Below, in pieces: positions 4,345-5,526 of a DNA stretch of 5,526 bases. Each line of letters opens with the position of its first letter. Position 1 is the first letter of the stretch. The notes beneath the pieces are model-generated. The model ran no database searches. It was not told where the DNA came from and worked only from the letters and a program-made list of their open reading frames with translations. The position numbers and the translations under genes were made by a program. This DNA is from Coriobacteriia bacterium (lineage in GTDB: Bacteria; Actinomycetota; Coriobacteriia; Anaerosomatales; SLCP01), in the NCBI GenBank assembly GCA_007125735.1, contig SLCP01000167.1, forward strand, positions 1 through 5,526, read 5' to 3'.

Positions 4345-5526
4345 ATGTCCCAGCGAAGCGACGTTCATGCCATACCTGAGGTCTTGCCACTGATACCACT
4401 GAGAGACCTCATACTCTTTCCGAACCTGGTCGTGCCGCTGTTCGTGGGTCGGGAGCGCTCGATGCACGCGCTTGAGGAGTCGATGCGCCAGGGTCATCTC
4501 GTCGCGCTCGTCACCCAGAAGGAGGCCGAGACGGCCGACCCCGGGCCTGAGGACATATACGAGATCGGGTGTGTCGCATCGATCCTTCAGGAACTCAAGC
4601 TCCCCGACGGTACGGCCAAAGCTCTCGTCGAGGGCCAGCACCGGATCCGCATCGTCGAGTACGTGCAGACCGAGCCCCACTTCCTCGTTCGCATCGAGGT
4701 GATTGAAGACGAGCCGGACGCGGACTTCGAGACCCAGGCGCTTATGCGCGCGGTGGTCAACGATTTCGAGCGTGCGGCCGACCTCGGCAAGCCGATCCCA
4801 CAAGAGGTGCTCATGGCGGCCGGCGCGATCGAGGAGCCCGGACGGCTCGCTGACTTCATCGTCTTCCACCTCAACCTGAAGGTCGATGAGAAGCAAGAGA
4901 TCCTGGAGGCCGTCGACACCCGCGCTCGCCTCGAGACGGCATCCGTCTTCCTCAAGAAGGAACTCGAGATCCTCGAACTCGGCACCAAGATCCAAGATCG
5001 CGTCAAGGAGTCGATGACCAAGACGCAGCGAGAGTACTTCCTCCGCGAGCAACTCAAGGCGATCCAGCAAGAACTCGGACACCTCGACGAGGTTCAGGCC
5101 GAGGCCGACGAGTACCGGGAGAAGATCGCCGAGGCGAACATGCCCGAGGAGGTCGAAGAGAAGGCGTTCAAAGAGCTCTCGCGGCTCGAGAAGATGCCAC
5201 CGGCAGCCGCCGAGACGGGCGTCATCCGCACGTACCTCGACTGGCTCTGCGGGTTGCCCTGGACGGTCGAGTCCGAGGAGAAGCTCGACCTTGTCGAGGC
5301 GCAGGAGATCCTCGACGAGGACCACTACGGGCTCGAGAAGGTGAAGGAGCGCGTGCTCGAATACCTCGCCGTGCACAAGCTCACCGACAAGATGCGCGGC
5401 CCCATCCTCTGCTTCGTCGGACCGCCAGGGGTAGGCAAGACGTCGATCGGCAAGTCCATCGCTCGCTCGCTCGCCCGCGAATTCATCCGCATGTCGCTCG
5501 GCGGCGTGCGCGACGAGGCAGAGATC
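4345..5526 (+). CDS. lon: ATP-dependent protease Lon, N-terminal 394 residues (runs off the right edge)
   Basis: Cytoplasmic AAA+ serine protease that unfolds and degrades damaged and regulatory proteins. The open frame continues to the edge. It shows the N-terminal substrate-binding LON domain (PLIPLRDLILFPN at 15-27, to about residue 205), the helical linker with TKTQREYFLREQLKAIQQELG (about 227-247), YLDWLCGLPW (297-306), and the Walker A motif GPPGVGKT (359-366, K365), ending in SLGGVRDEAEI (384-394). Walker B, the sensor motifs and the Ser-Lys protease domain lie beyond the window; bacterial Lon is usually about 780-820 residues. The ATG at 4345 is chosen because AGGGAAGGGA ends 11 bases before it. 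GTG 4318 and TTG 4294 are in frame but lack a good site. Streptomyces lon is controlled by HspR, but I see no HAIR (CTTGAGT-N7-ACTCAAG) or CIRCE element upstream. Identity is secure. Confidence 0.96.
   Translation, partial: MSQRSDVHAIPEVLPLIPLRDLILFPNLVVPLFVGRERSMHALEESMRQGHLVALVTQKEAETADPGPEDIYEIGCVASILQELKLPDGTAKALVEGQHRIRIVEYVQTEPHFLVRIEVIEDEPDADFETQALMRAVVNDFERAADLGKPIPQEVLMAAGAIEEPGRLADFIVFHLNLKVDEKQEILEAVDTRARLETASVFLKKELEILELGTKIQDRVKESMTKTQREYFLREQLKAIQQELGHLDEVQAEADEYREKIAEANMPEEVEEKAFKELSRLEKMPPAAAETGVIRTYLDWLCGLPWTVESEEKLDLVEAQEILDEDHYGLEKVKERVLEYLAVHKLTDKMRGPILCFVGPPGVGKTSIGKSIARSLAREFIRMSLGGVRDEAEI

Noticed and set aside
4045..5376. Open frame of 443 codons on the minus strand opposite lon
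   Set aside because: It is antisense to a clear Lon sequence with canonical motifs, is rich in L, E, D, V and R as expected from reverse-reading GC-rich codons, and has no recognisable domain. The plus frame is the real gene.

Overview
The window is about 5.5 kb of GC-rich, gene-dense DNA. It has four genes on the minus strand, transcribed leftwards, and a divergent lon gene on the plus strand that runs off the right edge. No RNA genes, insertion sequences, CRISPR arrays or phage genes were seen. The gene content suggests a high-GC Gram-positive bacterium of the Actinobacteriota. A deep branch such as the Coriobacteriia is a guess. The argument is the order: a signal-peptide/C-terminal-anchor protein resembling the DUF6049 family (the Rv3909/SCO3893 type), one intervening gene, then trxB and trxA. 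In mycobacteria and streptomycetes the same ends flank a near-origin cluster that includes murJ.

Layout from right to left. Lon (4345 to the right edge, plus) is complete from its start to just past the Walker A motif. A divergent intergenic region of about 127 bases (4218-4344) holds a good extended -10 promoter reading leftwards. Next is the envelope protein (2211-4217), then after 19 bases a three-part protein (1073-2191): a PhoH-type PIN nuclease domain, one transmembrane helix and a TPR domain. One base after its stop codon comes thioredoxin reductase (133-1071). After a further 31 bases comes the start of thioredoxin (1-101), cut by the left edge just after the first cysteine of its active site.

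The close spacing suggests one operon coupling an envelope-surface protein, a membrane-tethered putative RNase and the cytoplasmic thioredoxin system. The PIN-TM-TPR protein is the most unusual element. It occupies the place held by murJ-sigM-rsmA in Mycobacterium, has the four acidic PIN residues, and by the positive-inside rule puts the nuclease in the cytoplasm and the TPRs outside. Its only two cysteines form a C-x3-C pair inside the PIN domain. The envelope protein looks like a GH57-type hydrolase barrel that has lost its catalytic residues. No function is proven for either; these are inferences from motifs and context.
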